From assembly GCA_023386835.1 (NCBI GenBank), contig JAEWIY010000216.1:52709-116708 (forward strand): a stretch of DNA of 64,000 nt, read 5' to 3'. Source of the DNA: Verrucomicrobiota bacterium. GTDB taxonomy: Bacteria; Verrucomicrobiota; Verrucomicrobiia; Opitutales; Opitutaceae. The notes under the pieces were generated by a model that had not been told where the DNA came from, ran no database searches, and saw nothing but the letters and a program-made list of their open reading frames with translations. The stretch's first letter is position 1. Each line of letters begins with the position of its first letter. Both the position numbers and the translations under genes were made by a program. This document shows positions 52,420 to 61,598 of the stretch, in pieces.

Positions 52420-54597
52420 ATGACAACAGACGATCAAGATCAGGAACGCCCCTCCATCGACTCCGGTGAAGTGATGTTCCTGCTGATGAAGCATCGCTGG
52501 AAACTCATTGTCTGCACCTTGGCGGGGCTGGCCGCCGCAGCGATCCTCTACGTCTCTCACACGCCGCCGTATGAGTCGCAGGCCAAGCTGCTGGTGCGCT
52601 ACGTCCTGGACCGCAGCCCGATCGACACGGTGGAGAACCAGGCGAGCGGCAGTGTTTCGCGCAGCAACGACAGTGTCATCGCCTCCGAGCGGGAGATTCT
52701 GCAGAGCTGGGACCTCGCCTTCGAAGTGGCGCAGACGATCGGCACGGAGCGTCTCGTCGGGTTGCCGGAAACGCCGGCGTCACTGAGCCAGGCGGCGGCG
52801 GTCATCCGTAGTGGCCTGCTGGCGACATCGAACAAGGGCAGCAACGTCATCTCCGTCGCCTTTCAGTCTCATGATCCGGACCTCACCGTCCTGGTGCTGA
52901 ATCAGCTGCTCACACGGTATTTCGACAAGCACTTGGCGGTACACCGTTCCGCCGGCGCGTTTGAGTTTGTCGCACAACAAAAGGAGGATGTGCGCAAGCG
53001 CCTCGCCGAAACGGAGGCGCAGCTCACCGAGCTGAAGAGTCAGGCGAAGGTCATCTCCCTCGCCGAAACGACGACGCTGGTGAACGATACCATCGCGCGC
53101 AGCCAGAAGGATCTGGAACTCGCCGAAGTGGAACTGGCTGAACAGCAGGCCCGCGTCCGTGCGCTGGAGGAGCTGAGTGGTCTGACCTCGCGCAAAACCG
53201 ACTCGGATGCCGACCGTCCCTCGGCCAACGAAATCCAACAGTATCAGGCGATCGTCGCCCGACTCGGCGTCCTGCGCAGCGAAGGCCTTGATCTGCGCTC
53301 GCGCTACACCGCCGAGAGCCGGCTGGTCCGCATGAATCGCGACCAGATCGCGCAACTCGAACAGCAGCGGCGCGAGCTCGAACAACGTTTCCCGGACCTC
53401 GCGACCTTGAACTCGCCGAGCGACCCCACGGGTGGCACGCGCATGGATTTGATGGGCGAACGCGCCCGCCTCGCCGCCTTGAAGGCACGCACGGAAGCCT
53501 TGCGTGGCCAGCTCGCGACCATCCGCGCGCGCGCCGAGGAACTCTCGCAGATCGGGCCGCAGATCGCGCAGCTGGAGCGGCGGAAGGAAGTGGAGGAGCA
53601 GAACTACCGCTACTTCGAAGCCACGTTGGAGAAGGCGCGCGTCGACGAAGCGCTCGATCCGTCCAAGATTCCCAACATCAGCATCGTGCAGCGTCCGTCA
53701 CCCGCGGCGATTGTGGCGGGTGAACTCAACAAGCAGATCGCGATGGTCGCCGGTGGCGGCGTGATGCTCGGCCTGGCCTTGGTGTTCCTGTCCGGCTTTG
53801 TCTTCGACCGGAGCGTCAAGCGTCCGCTCGAATTGCAGCGCAAGCTCGGCCTCAACCACCTGCTCGCCATCCCGCACGCGCAGAAGGACGACCTCAAGGC
53901 GCTGAAGATCGAGGCTCGCGCCGCCCTGCCCGACAACGTTTCGCCCAAGGATTCCGCCGCGCTCGCCCGGGCGCAAATGGAGCTGTTCGTCCAGCCGTAC
54001 TGCGAGGCGGTGTGCGATCGCCTGATCCACTACTTCGCGTTGGCCGGCAAAACCCACAAGCCGAAGTTGGTCGCCGTCACCGCCTGCCACCACGGCGCCG
54101 GCACCACCACCATCGCCGCTGGGCTGGCGGCCGCCCTCTCCCGCACGGGCGACGGCAAGGTGCTGCTCGTCGACATGAATCCGCAGCGCAACGACCACCG
54201 CTACTACTTCGGCGGCAGCCACGTGTCGTCACTGGTTGAGATGTTGGAGCCAGGCGGCACGCACGAACCGGCGGCAGACAACCTGTACCTCGCCACCGTC
54301 GCTCATCGCGGTCCTGAGGCCGCGCGGCCGCTTCCGACGCGGTTCCACCACCTGCTGCCGCGGCTCAAGCACAGCGAGTTTGATTACATCGTCTTCGACA
54401 TGCCGCCGGCGACCGACACGAGCCCGACGCTCGGCATGGCGAGCTTCGTCGACAAAGTCTTCCTGGTTGTTGAAGCCGAAAAAACCTCACGCGAGGGCGT
54501 GAAGCGTGCGCATGAGGAGCTGCAGGCGATGCGAGCCGACGTGTCCCTGCTCGTGAACAAGACCCGTCAATACGGGCCGGCGCTGTTGGCCAGTTGA
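52420..54597 (+). CDS. Polysaccharide chain-length determinant/Wzc-like protein with degenerate ATPase
   Basis: A 725-residue inner-membrane protein. An N-terminal Wzz domain (SGEVMFLLMKHRWKLIVCT with the first membrane helix) is followed by a long periplasmic coiled coil (about residues 200-430) and a second helix near 440-465. The C-terminal cytoplasmic part is the tyrosine-autokinase fold. Its Walker A reads TACHHGAGTTTIAAG, so the invariant Lys is Thr at residue 562; A' is VLLVDMNPQ and Walker B VFDMPPATD. The usual C-terminal Tyr cluster is absent (ends RQYGPALLAS). It probably controls chain length or export of the polymer but is unlikely to be an active tyrosine kinase. The ATG at 52420 is chosen over a long Arg-rich upstream extension. 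Confidence 0.9.
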   Translation: MTTDDQDQERPSIDSGEVMFLLMKHRWKLIVCTLAGLAAAAILYVSHTPPYESQAKLLVRYVLDRSPIDTVENQASGSVSRSNDSVIASEREILQSWDLAFEVAQTIGTERLVGLPETPASLSQAAAVIRSGLLATSNKGSNVISVAFQSHDPDLTVLVLNQLLTRYFDKHLAVHRSAGAFEFVAQQKEDVRKRLAETEAQLTELKSQAKVISLAETTTLVNDTIARSQKDLELAEVELAEQQARVRALEELSGLTSRKTDSDADRPSANEIQQYQAIVARLGVLRSEGLDLRSRYTAESRLVRMNRDQIAQLEQQRRELEQRFPDLATLNSPSDPTGGTRMDLMGERARLAALKARTEALRGQLATIRARAEELSQIGPQIAQLERRKEVEEQNYRYFEATLEKARVDEALDPSKIPNISIVQRPSPAAIVAGELNKQIAMVAGGGVMLGLALVFLSGFVFDRSVKRPLELQRKLGLNHLLAIPHAQKDDLKALKIEARAALPDNVSPKDSAALARAQMELFVQPYCEAVCDRLIHYFALAGKTHKPKLVAVTACHHGAGTTTIAAGLAAALSRTGDGKVLLVDMNPQRNDHRYYFGGSHVSSLVEMLEPGGTHEPAADNLYLATVAHRGPEAARPLPTRFHHLLPRLKHSEFDYIVFDMPPATDTSPTLGMASFVDKVFLVVEAEKTSREGVKRAHEELQAMRADVSLLVNKTRQYGPALLAS

Positions 54598-54671
54598 GCC
54601 TTTCCACTGCTTTTGGGCCGAGAGGCGCCCGGGTCGGCCCGGGCGTCGTCCAGCTGTCTGCGGCCAAATCC

Positions 54672-55523
54672 ATGATCAGCATCGTCATTCCCGCGCACAA
54701 CGAAGAGGCCGTGATCGGCCGGTGCCTGCGTTCGCTGACGGAAGGCGCCCGGCCCGGTGAACTGGAGATCATTGTCGCCTGCAACGGCTGCACGGATCGC
54801 ACCGCCGAGATCGCGTCCCAATTCGCTCCGTGGGTGCGGGTGGTCGTGGCGGAACGTGCGTCGAAAATCGCCGCGTTGAATCTTGGCGACGAAAACGCGC
54901 GCGGCTTTCCGCGCTGTTACATCGACGCGGACATCGAGGTGGGCATCAACGAAGTCCGCCAGGTGGCGGGCTTGCTGCAACGAGGCACCGTGCTGGCGGC
55001 GGCGCCGGCAATGCGGGTGGATCTCTCGCGTTCGAGTCTGCTGGTCCGCGCCTTCTACACGATCTGGTTGCGGCAGTCCTATCATGGACCGGGCATGGTT
55101 GGCGGCGGCTTCTACGGACTGAGCGAAACTGGGCGCAAACGATTCGACCGCTTTCCTGAAATCATCGCCGACGACGAGTTTGTTCGCCGGCACTTTGATC
55201 AGAACGAACGGGCCACCCCGCCCGGTTGCTATTTCATCATCCGGGCGCCGCGTACGCTGGCTCAATTGATCAAAATCAAGACGCGCAGCCGGCTCGGGCT
55301 CTACCAACTCGCGAAACGTTTTCCCACGCGCCCCGCGCCACGCGGAACCCGGCGGCACACGCCGTGGATTCTGCAACCCTGGCTTTGGCCGGCAGGGGCA
55401 GTCTACGGCCTCGTGAACATCATCACGCGGCTGCGGGCGGCACAAAAGCTCAGCACGATCGCCGTGTATCAGTGGGAGCGCGACGAGTCGTCCCGTGAAC
55501 TCCCCGTCAGCAGTGCCTCCTGA
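54672..55523 (+). CDS. Family 2 glycosyltransferase
   Basis: A 283-residue GT-A fold enzyme adding a sugar to the growing exopolysaccharide repeat. It starts ISIVIPAHNEEAVIGRCLRS, with NGCTDRT next to the nucleotide-binding site and the metal-binding motif CYIDADIEVG (Asp-x-Asp). A C-terminal hydrophobic segment (ILQPWLWPAGAVYGLVNII) may associate with the membrane. The ATG at 54672 starts right at the first strand; a TTG overlapping the previous stop is less likely. Sugar donor unknown. Confidence 0.9.
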   Translation: MISIVIPAHNEEAVIGRCLRSLTEGARPGELEIIVACNGCTDRTAEIASQFAPWVRVVVAERASKIAALNLGDENARGFPRCYIDADIEVGINEVRQVAGLLQRGTVLAAAPAMRVDLSRSSLLVRAFYTIWLRQSYHGPGMVGGGFYGLSETGRKRFDRFPEIIADDEFVRRHFDQNERATPPGCYFIIRAPRTLAQLIKIKTRSRLGLYQLAKRFPTRPAPRGTRRHTPWILQPWLWPAGAVYGLVNIITRLRAAQKLSTIAVYQWERDESSRELPVSSAS

Positions 55524-55540
55524 ATCCAGCTTCCTTTTCT

Positions 55541-56851
55541 ATGCGTGTATCCATCTTCGGTCTCGGATATGTCGGCGCAGTCACAGCCGGTTGCCTCACT
55601 CGCAACGGCCACACCGTCATCGGGGTTGATCCCGACCAACGAAAACTCGATTTTGTCCGTTCGGGCAAATCACCCATCGTCGAGGAAGGCGTCGATGATC
55701 TCATCCGCGAGGCCGTCGAGAGCGGCCGGTTGACGGTCACCGACAACTGCGAAGAAGCCATTGCGGGCTCGGACCTGTCGCTCGTTTGCGTCGGCACGCC
55801 CTCGGCGCCCGACGGCAGCCTCGGCACGCTCTATGTCACGAAGGTCTGCGAGGAGATCGGCGCCGCCATCAAGAAGAAAGGCACGTTCCACAGCGTGGTC
55901 GTGCGCTCGACGGTCGCTCCCGGCACCACGCTCGGTTTGTTGAAGCCGATTCTGGAAAAGACCAGCGGCGGCAAGGCCGGAAAGGCGTTCGGGCTCGCGA
56001 TGAATCCGGAGTTCCTGCGGGAGGGCGCGTCGATCAAGGACTTCTACGATCCGCCCTACACGATCATCGGGACGGACAACGACACCGTCTACGAGCAGAT
56101 GTGTGAGCTCTACAAGGAGACGAACGGCGAGCCGATTCGCTGCTCCATCCCCACGGCCGAATCAATCAAGTACGCGTGCAACCTGTTTCACGCGACGAAG
56201 ATCACCTTCGCCAACGAGATCGCGATGGTCTGCCACACCGTCGGGGTGGATAGCCGGCAGGTCATGGACATCGTTTGCCGGGATACGAAACTCAACATCA
56301 GCAAGCGTTACCTGAAACCGGGCTTCGCGTTCGGCGGTTCGTGCCTGCCGAAGGATCTGCGCGCCTTCACGTACCTCGGCCGCGTCAAAAACGTGCCGTT
56401 GCCGATGTTCGACGCGGTACTGCGCAGCAATCGCGAACAGATCGAGTCGGTTGCGCGCCGACTGATGGACTTGGGCTCGCGCAACATCGCGCTGTTCGGG
56501 GCCAGCTTCAAGGAAGGCACCGACGACTTGCGGGAAAGTCCGCTGATCAGCCTCGCCGAGATCCTGATCGGAAAGGGCTTTGAGGTCGTCATCTACGATC
56601 CAAACGTCGAGTACGCGGCGCTGTTCGGCTCCAACAAGCGCTACATCGAGATCCATCTGCCACATCTGAAGCGCGCCCTGGTCTCCGCGGAGGTCGCCCT
56701 CAAACACGCGGACATTCTGGTCTTTGCGCATCGGGCAGAAAGTTATCGCACCCTTCTTCCGCGCGTTCGCGAGAACCAAACCGTGTTTGACATGGTCGGC
56801 ATCTGCCAGCCGGGCGACGTCGCCGGTCGTTACCAGGGCCTGTACTGGTAA
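55541..56851 (+). CDS. algD: GDP-mannose 6-dehydrogenase-like nucleotide-sugar dehydrogenase
   Basis: A 436-residue NAD-dependent enzyme that oxidises the C6 of a nucleotide sugar to a uronic acid. The Rossmann start IFGLGYVGAVTAGCLTRNGH, the segment LAMNPEFLREGASIKDFYDP, the catalytic Cys in GFAFGGSCLPKDLRAFTY and SFKEGTDDLRESPLISLAEI are very close to AlgD of Pseudomonas, including the end GLYW. That makes GDP-mannose (giving GDP-mannuronate) more likely than UDP-glucose, but this is from recalled similarity, not an alignment. It implies a uronic-acid-containing, acidic exopolysaccharide. It lies 17 bases after the glycosyltransferase gene. Confidence 0.9.
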   Translation: MRVSIFGLGYVGAVTAGCLTRNGHTVIGVDPDQRKLDFVRSGKSPIVEEGVDDLIREAVESGRLTVTDNCEEAIAGSDLSLVCVGTPSAPDGSLGTLYVTKVCEEIGAAIKKKGTFHSVVVRSTVAPGTTLGLLKPILEKTSGGKAGKAFGLAMNPEFLREGASIKDFYDPPYTIIGTDNDTVYEQMCELYKETNGEPIRCSIPTAESIKYACNLFHATKITFANEIAMVCHTVGVDSRQVMDIVCRDTKLNISKRYLKPGFAFGGSCLPKDLRAFTYLGRVKNVPLPMFDAVLRSNREQIESVARRLMDLGSRNIALFGASFKEGTDDLRESPLISLAEILIGKGFEVVIYDPNVEYAALFGSNKRYIEIHLPHLKRALVSAEVALKHADILVFAHRAESYRTLLPRVRENQTVFDMVGICQPGDVAGRYQGLYW

Positions 56852-56900
56852 ACCCATCCACCGAGCGCTCGCGCCGAATCTTCGAAACACACTGAACCTG

Positions 56901-58166
56901 ATGACTGCACGTAAAGGCCATATCCTTATCTTGGTGGAGAACCTGCCGGTTCCCTTCGACCGGCGCGTCTGGATGGAATCCACCAGCCTCACGGAAGCGG
57001 GCTACAAGGTCAGTGTGATCTCCCCCTGCCCACCCGAGGATGCCGCCGAACCCAACAAGGTGATCGATGGCATCCACGTTTATCGGTACCCGATGCCCAA
57101 GGAGACGAAGAGCAAGTTCAGCTTCGTCCAGGAATTCTGGTACTGCTTGAAACAGACGGAGAAGCTGACGCGGCAGATCTGGCAGGAGGATCGCTTCGAT
57201 GTGATCCACTCGTGCAACCCACCGGACACGTTCTGGTGGATCGCCCGGAAGTACAAGAAGCACGGGGTGAAGTTCGTCTTCGACCATCACGACCTCTGCC
57301 CGGAGTTGTATGAATCGAAGTACAACCGCCGCGATGTCCTGTGGCGGGCGCTCTGCTGGATGGAGAAACAGCAGTTCAACACGGCCGACGCGGTGATCGC
57401 CACCAACGAAAGTTATCGTGAAGTCGCGCTCTCCCGCGGCGGCAAGTCGCCGGACAAGGTGGCGATCGTGCGCAGTGGTCCGCGTCTCGATCGCTTCCAA
57501 CCGGTGCCACCCGAGCCCGAGTTGAAACGCGGCCGCAAGTACATGGGCGTCTATCTCGGCGTCATGGGCGTGCAGGACGGCGTCGACTACGCGGTGCGAG
57601 CGGTGCGTCACGCCCTCGACGCCGGGCTCAAGGACACGTGCTTCACTTTCGTTGGCAAAGGCGACGCGTTCGACGACCTGCAGGTTTTGGCCGCGAAACT
57701 CGGTTTGATTGACGATGGCACCGTCGTGTTCACCGGTCGCGTCTCGGACCTCGACCTGCGGCGATATCTGTCCACCGCCGACTTCGCCATCGCACCCGAT
57801 CCGAAGGACCCCCTCAACGACCTGTGCACGATGAACAAGATCATCGAGTACATGGCGATGGGCCTGCCGATCGTGAGCTTCGATCTGAAGGAAAGCCGCT
57901 TCAGCGCGCAGGAGGCGGCGGTGTATGTGCCGAACAACGACGAGCAGGCGATGGGCCGCGCGATCGTTGATCTGGTCAACAATCCGGAGCAGCGCCACGT
58001 GATGCGCCAGGCCGCGAAGGAGCGGATCACCAACGGGCTGAGCTGGGAATACAGCCGCGGCGTATTGATCGACTTCTACGACGAACTGCTCGCGCCGGCG
58101 AACGCCACCGCCCGACGACCGAGCGTGCGCCCCGCGCCCGCTCCCGCTCCAGCCTCGGTGACCTGA
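56901..58166 (+). CDS. Family 4 glycosyltransferase
   Basis: A 421-residue GT-B enzyme. It starts ILILVENLPVPFDRRVWMES, the pattern of family-4 enzymes of the WcaI/WbuB-like group, with FDHHDLCPELYESKY, a diphosphate-binding RSGPRLDRFQPV and a C-terminal EX7E-like region (LCTMNKIIEYMAMGLPIVSF). It uses a nucleotide sugar to extend a lipid-linked or polymer acceptor. The last base of its stop codon is the first base of the next gene's ATG (TGATG). The start at 56901 avoids a long unconserved extension overlapping the dehydrogenase gene. Confidence 0.92.
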   Translation: MTARKGHILILVENLPVPFDRRVWMESTSLTEAGYKVSVISPCPPEDAAEPNKVIDGIHVYRYPMPKETKSKFSFVQEFWYCLKQTEKLTRQIWQEDRFDVIHSCNPPDTFWWIARKYKKHGVKFVFDHHDLCPELYESKYNRRDVLWRALCWMEKQQFNTADAVIATNESYREVALSRGGKSPDKVAIVRSGPRLDRFQPVPPEPELKRGRKYMGVYLGVMGVQDGVDYAVRAVRHALDAGLKDTCFTFVGKGDAFDDLQVLAAKLGLIDDGTVVFTGRVSDLDLRRYLSTADFAIAPDPKDPLNDLCTMNKIIEYMAMGLPIVSFDLKESRFSAQEAAVYVPNNDEQAMGRAIVDLVNNPEQRHVMRQAAKERITNGLSWEYSRGVLIDFYDELLAPANATARRPSVRPAPAPAPASVT

Positions 58167-58702
58167 TGAGCCGATTGCTCAACGGGCTGCTCTCCGTGCT
58201 CGACCCGCGTGTGTACCTGCACGCGTTCCGGTTGCTGCACTACTACGGCTACACGCACGTGCGCGAACGTGCGCGGATGGAGATTGGTCCAGGCACACGA
58301 CTTGCGCCCAACGTCTCCCTGGCCAACGGAGAACGCATCACGATCGGTCATGACTGCCACATCGGCGCGCGCACGTCACTCTGGGCCGGCGACTCCACCG
58401 GTCGGATCATCATCGGCAACTTTGTTTCCATGGCGCCAGACGTGTTCATCACCGCGTCCGATTACCAATTCGTCGCGGGGCGGCCGTTCCGCCAGCAGCC
58501 CAAACGGGAACGCGATGTCCGCATTGGCCATGATGTATGGCTGGGCGCGCGCGTCATCGTCACCGCGGGAGTGACGATCGGTGATGGCTGCATTGTCGGC
58601 GCTGGAGCCGTGGTCACCCGCGACCTGCCGGCCAATTCGGTGGCTGTCGGCGTGCCCGCGCGCGTCGTCGCTCAACGGGAACAAGCGGAAATTTTGACAT
58701 GA
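58166..58702 (+). CDS. Left-handed beta-helix (hexapeptide) acyltransferase
   Basis: A 178-residue transferase with hexapeptide repeats (GPGTRLAPNVSLANGERITI, then IGHDCHIGARTSLWAGD) and the catalytic-type His in IGHDVWLGARVIVTAGVTIG. It probably O-acetylates a sugar of the exopolysaccharide. The N-terminal helical part contains HYYGYTHVRERARMEIGPG, as in WcaF/colanic-acid-type acetyltransferases. Coupled at both ends: TGATG with the previous gene and a four-base overlap with the next. Confidence 0.9.
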   Translation: MSRLLNGLLSVLDPRVYLHAFRLLHYYGYTHVRERARMEIGPGTRLAPNVSLANGERITIGHDCHIGARTSLWAGDSTGRIIIGNFVSMAPDVFITASDYQFVAGRPFRQQPKRERDVRIGHDVWLGARVIVTAGVTIGDGCIVGAGAVVTRDLPANSVAVGVPARVVAQREQAEILT

Positions 58703-59676
58703 AGCCAGACGTCGCCGTCATCATCGTCACGTACAATTCCGAAAAGCAGATTGCCGACTGCTTGCGGAGCGCGATCGCGGAGGCGCGTCGGGTCCGACAG
58801 GAGATCATCGTCCTGGATAACGATTCCAGCGACGGCACCGTCGAGTTGGTGCGGACCCAATTTCCGGAGGTGAAGCTCGTCACGCCCGGCAAGAATCTCG
58901 GATTCGCCGCTGGCGTGAACTTCGCCGCGCGGCATACCGAGGCGGATTTTCTGCTGCTCCTCAATCCGGATACGATCGTCCTGAACCAGGCGACCGACAT
59001 CATCGTTGAGTTCGCGCGCACTCATCCGCAGTACGGGCTCTACGGGGGACGGACGTTGAAACCCGACGGCTCGCTCGAGCCCTCGTCGTGCTGGGGCACG
59101 CCCACCTTGTGGAGCACGGCACTCTTCGCTTCCGGCCTAACCGCGCTTGCACCACGCAATCGCTGGCTGGACCCGGAATCGCTCGGCAGTTGGGCGCGTG
59201 ACACCGTCCGCGAGGTCGGCGTCATTACCGGCTGCTTTCTGCTCGTGCGGCGCGAGATCTGGCAGCGCTTGGGCGGCTTTGACGAACGTTACTTTATGTA
59301 CGGCGAGGACGTCGACCTCGCTATCCGGGCGCAGGCCGCGGGTTACCGGCCCGTCATCTGTCCGGACGCCCAGCTGGTGCACGAGATCGGCCAGTCGTCG
59401 GCCACGCCGGCTGCCAAGATGCTTCTTCTCTTCCGCGGCAAAGCCAGCCTCATCCGCACACACTGGCACGGCCCGCGGCGCGCGTTGGGACTCTTTTTCC
59501 TGCAGTGTGGCGTGGGTCTGCGCGCGGTGCTCTCGCAGACCGTCGCGCGACTGAAAGGCCGCGCCTCGAACCAACGGTGGGAAACCGTCTGGCGTGAGCG
59601 TCGGGCGTGGACGAAGGGTTATCCGGAAGCGCCGAGCCGGAGTTCGGCGCAACTCGACACGGCGCTGAGTTACTGA
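58699..59676 (+). CDS. Family 2 glycosyltransferase, rhamnosyltransferase-like
   Basis: A 325-residue enzyme. It begins DVAVIIVTYNSEKQIADCLR, has LLLNPDTIVLN (donor/metal site) and the WbbL-like signature GCFLLVRREIWQRLGGFDER followed by YFMYGEDVDLAIRAQ. Such enzymes often transfer rhamnose or related deoxysugars. A hydrophobic segment near the C-terminus (GLFFLQCGVGLRAVL) could contact the membrane. It is the last gene of the tightly coupled set; a small hairpin without a T-run (TTTGCC/GGCAAA, 59682-59697) follows. Confidence 0.9.
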   Translation: MKPDVAVIIVTYNSEKQIADCLRSAIAEARRVRQEIIVLDNDSSDGTVELVRTQFPEVKLVTPGKNLGFAAGVNFAARHTEADFLLLLNPDTIVLNQATDIIVEFARTHPQYGLYGGRTLKPDGSLEPSSCWGTPTLWSTALFASGLTALAPRNRWLDPESLGSWARDTVREVGVITGCFLLVRREIWQRLGGFDERYFMYGEDVDLAIRAQAAGYRPVICPDAQLVHEIGQSSATPAAKMLLLFRGKASLIRTHWHGPRRALGLFFLQCGVGLRAVLSQTVARLKGRASNQRWETVWRERRAWTKGYPEAPSRSSAQLDTALSY

Positions 59677-59851
59677 GGCGGTTTGCCGCTGGGCAAAGGC
59701 GACCACTTGGCTGACGCATTTTGTGCTCACCATCGGGTAATCCACTTTCCCAATACAGGGTTTTTCTCCCGGCGGATCACCACCGAGTAAAAATCAGGGG
59801 AACTCCCCAAATAGTCTGAACATTTTCGGGTTCACGGGCACTCAACGCCCG

Positions 59852-61315
59852 ATGACTCAACCGAACCGACTCAAATCGATTGTCCGGCTCCTCAGCGCCG
59901 GAGCGATCGGGAGCTTGCTCCACTCCTTTGCGCACGCCGCGCGATCGGTGTCGCAATTTGGCGTCACCTGGACGTTCGATGCTGACTACCCGACCGGCCA
60001 GTTTGCGAATGGCGACTGGTGGATCGTAGGCCCGATCACTTTGGTCAGCATCTCTCCGGAAACGGTGCTGCAGGATGGCGAGACGCTGCATGGATCGATG
60101 ATGAACCCCCGACCCAATCAGCCGCAGGCTTTCGACAGCCGGATCTCGGACAATCCATTTGAATCCTCCGCCAACATCGCCCGTCGGTTGCCGCTCACCA
60201 TTCCAGCGGGAACATCGATCCTCTCGAGCGAGAGCGTCGCACGGAAAACCACGGGCAAAAAGCCGCAGCTGAAAACGATCGCGGTGCTGACCGTATTGGC
60301 GGAAGCACCCGCGCCCGGCAGTTTCCGGCCTCCGTATGCCGGTGCAGACAAGACGATCCGCTGGAACGTGAGCGACCTGGATTTCTCGCGGGTGCGCACG
60401 TTGCCGCGACCGCGCTCGACGCCCTCGCTCAGCAAAGTGGAGCGTTCGGTCGCACGCCCGCTGATCGAACTGCGCAGCAACTGGACCGGCAATTTCCTCA
60501 AGCCGGCCCAGAATTCACCCGGCTACGGTCGCGAAATGTCGCACTTGGTCGCGGACGCCTTGCTCACGGTGAACCTCGACTACTCGCCGGAGCAGAAGCG
60601 CAAAACGATCATCGGTCTCGTCCAGTGGGGCCTCGACATCTACGGCGCGGCCCGCGAGGGCATGACCTGGGGCAACGACGGTGGCCACAACCACGGCCGC
60701 AAACCCGTCCTGCTTTTTGCCGGCGCATTGCTGCAGGACGACGCGATGCTGGCCTATGCGGATGCGAGCCGTCATTTTATATTCCAGGAGGACCAGCAAA
60801 CCTGGTTTGTCGGCCTGCCGGATATCGGACGGCGGCATCAGGCCGCGGACGGGCGCAAACGATTGTCTTATAGCATCGATATGATCGGGCTGGCCGAATG
60901 GGGAGAAAAGCATACAGGCGCCCCAGAACGCGACGGATCCAATTGGGATGCCAAGTATCGGGATGTTTGTGGCGCCAGCATGGCCGGCACTTTGCTCGCC
61001 ATGCGCCTGATGGGCCTCGAAGAGGCTTGGAACTGGCCCGCCGCGTTTGCCTATATAGAGCGTTTCCACGAGCGGGAGGCGCCTCGCGCCGGCCGCTCCC
61101 CGAATCGCATTCAGCCGTTTGTCCGCGACCTCTGGGACGCGGCGCCACGACAGCTGCCGAAGCGCACCGCCAGTGCCTCCACGACGTCGATCCGGCCACG
61201 TTCGGCGCGGCCGCATCGAACTTTCGCACACCGCGCTTTCCGCCCTCCGCTGGCCGCGGTCGCGCACCGACTCCCTCCCACGCTCTCCAACCTCAAGTCC
61301 TTCTCCGTTAACTAA
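59852..61315 (+). CDS. Secreted protein, possible polysaccharide lyase-like; unusual C-terminus
   Basis: A 487-residue exported protein paralogous to the next gene. A signal peptide (LLSAGAIGSLLHSFAHAA) precedes an N-terminal domain (VTWTFDADYPTGQFANGDWW) and a helical region resembling alpha/alpha-toroid polysaccharide-active proteins, with conserved NDGGHNHGRKPVLLFAGALL and LAEWGEKH. I cannot name a family with confidence. From about residue 432 the sequence becomes Arg/Ser/Pro-rich (RTASASTTSIRPRSARPHR), unlike the paralogue; this looks like a frameshift or recent loss of a C-terminal domain. Placed after the exopolysaccharide operon, it may trim or bind the polymer. Confidence 0.75.
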   Translation: MTQPNRLKSIVRLLSAGAIGSLLHSFAHAARSVSQFGVTWTFDADYPTGQFANGDWWIVGPITLVSISPETVLQDGETLHGSMMNPRPNQPQAFDSRISDNPFESSANIARRLPLTIPAGTSILSSESVARKTTGKKPQLKTIAVLTVLAEAPAPGSFRPPYAGADKTIRWNVSDLDFSRVRTLPRPRSTPSLSKVERSVARPLIELRSNWTGNFLKPAQNSPGYGREMSHLVADALLTVNLDYSPEQKRKTIIGLVQWGLDIYGAAREGMTWGNDGGHNHGRKPVLLFAGALLQDDAMLAYADASRHFIFQEDQQTWFVGLPDIGRRHQAADGRKRLSYSIDMIGLAEWGEKHTGAPERDGSNWDAKYRDVCGASMAGTLLAMRLMGLEEAWNWPAAFAYIERFHEREAPRAGRSPNRIQPFVRDLWDAAPRQLPKRTASASTTSIRPRSARPHRTFAHRAFRPPLAAVAHRLPPTLSNLKSFSVN

Positions 61316-61598
61316 AACGGGGGATCGGAAGAGCGTGATCGTCTCGAGCGCGAGCTGACCTGCCCGTGCAGCGGACCGCCCATGCCCTGCGGCAGCGGCG
61401 CGGAACCATCCTGCCCGGCGGTCGCACCCGAAACCCGGCGTTCGTAAATCTGCTTAGGAACCCGGGCGCGGCGTGCGCGATGCTGCTTACATAGCCTGAA
61501 TCAGCGTCGTTTTATAAAAGGTAAGCTCGAAGTAAAAGACCCCGAATAGGGCCTTGGAGGCTTCACGTATCATTCGATTCGCCGTTCATCTTTCCCCG

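Noticed and set aside
59805..61549. Shared CCCC(A/G)AATAG upstream of both secreted paralogues as a promoter motif
   Set aside because: The distance from the flanking AGTAAAA box differs (12 versus 2 bases), and CCCCGAATAG also occurs by chance at the end of the GH39 gene near 7826.
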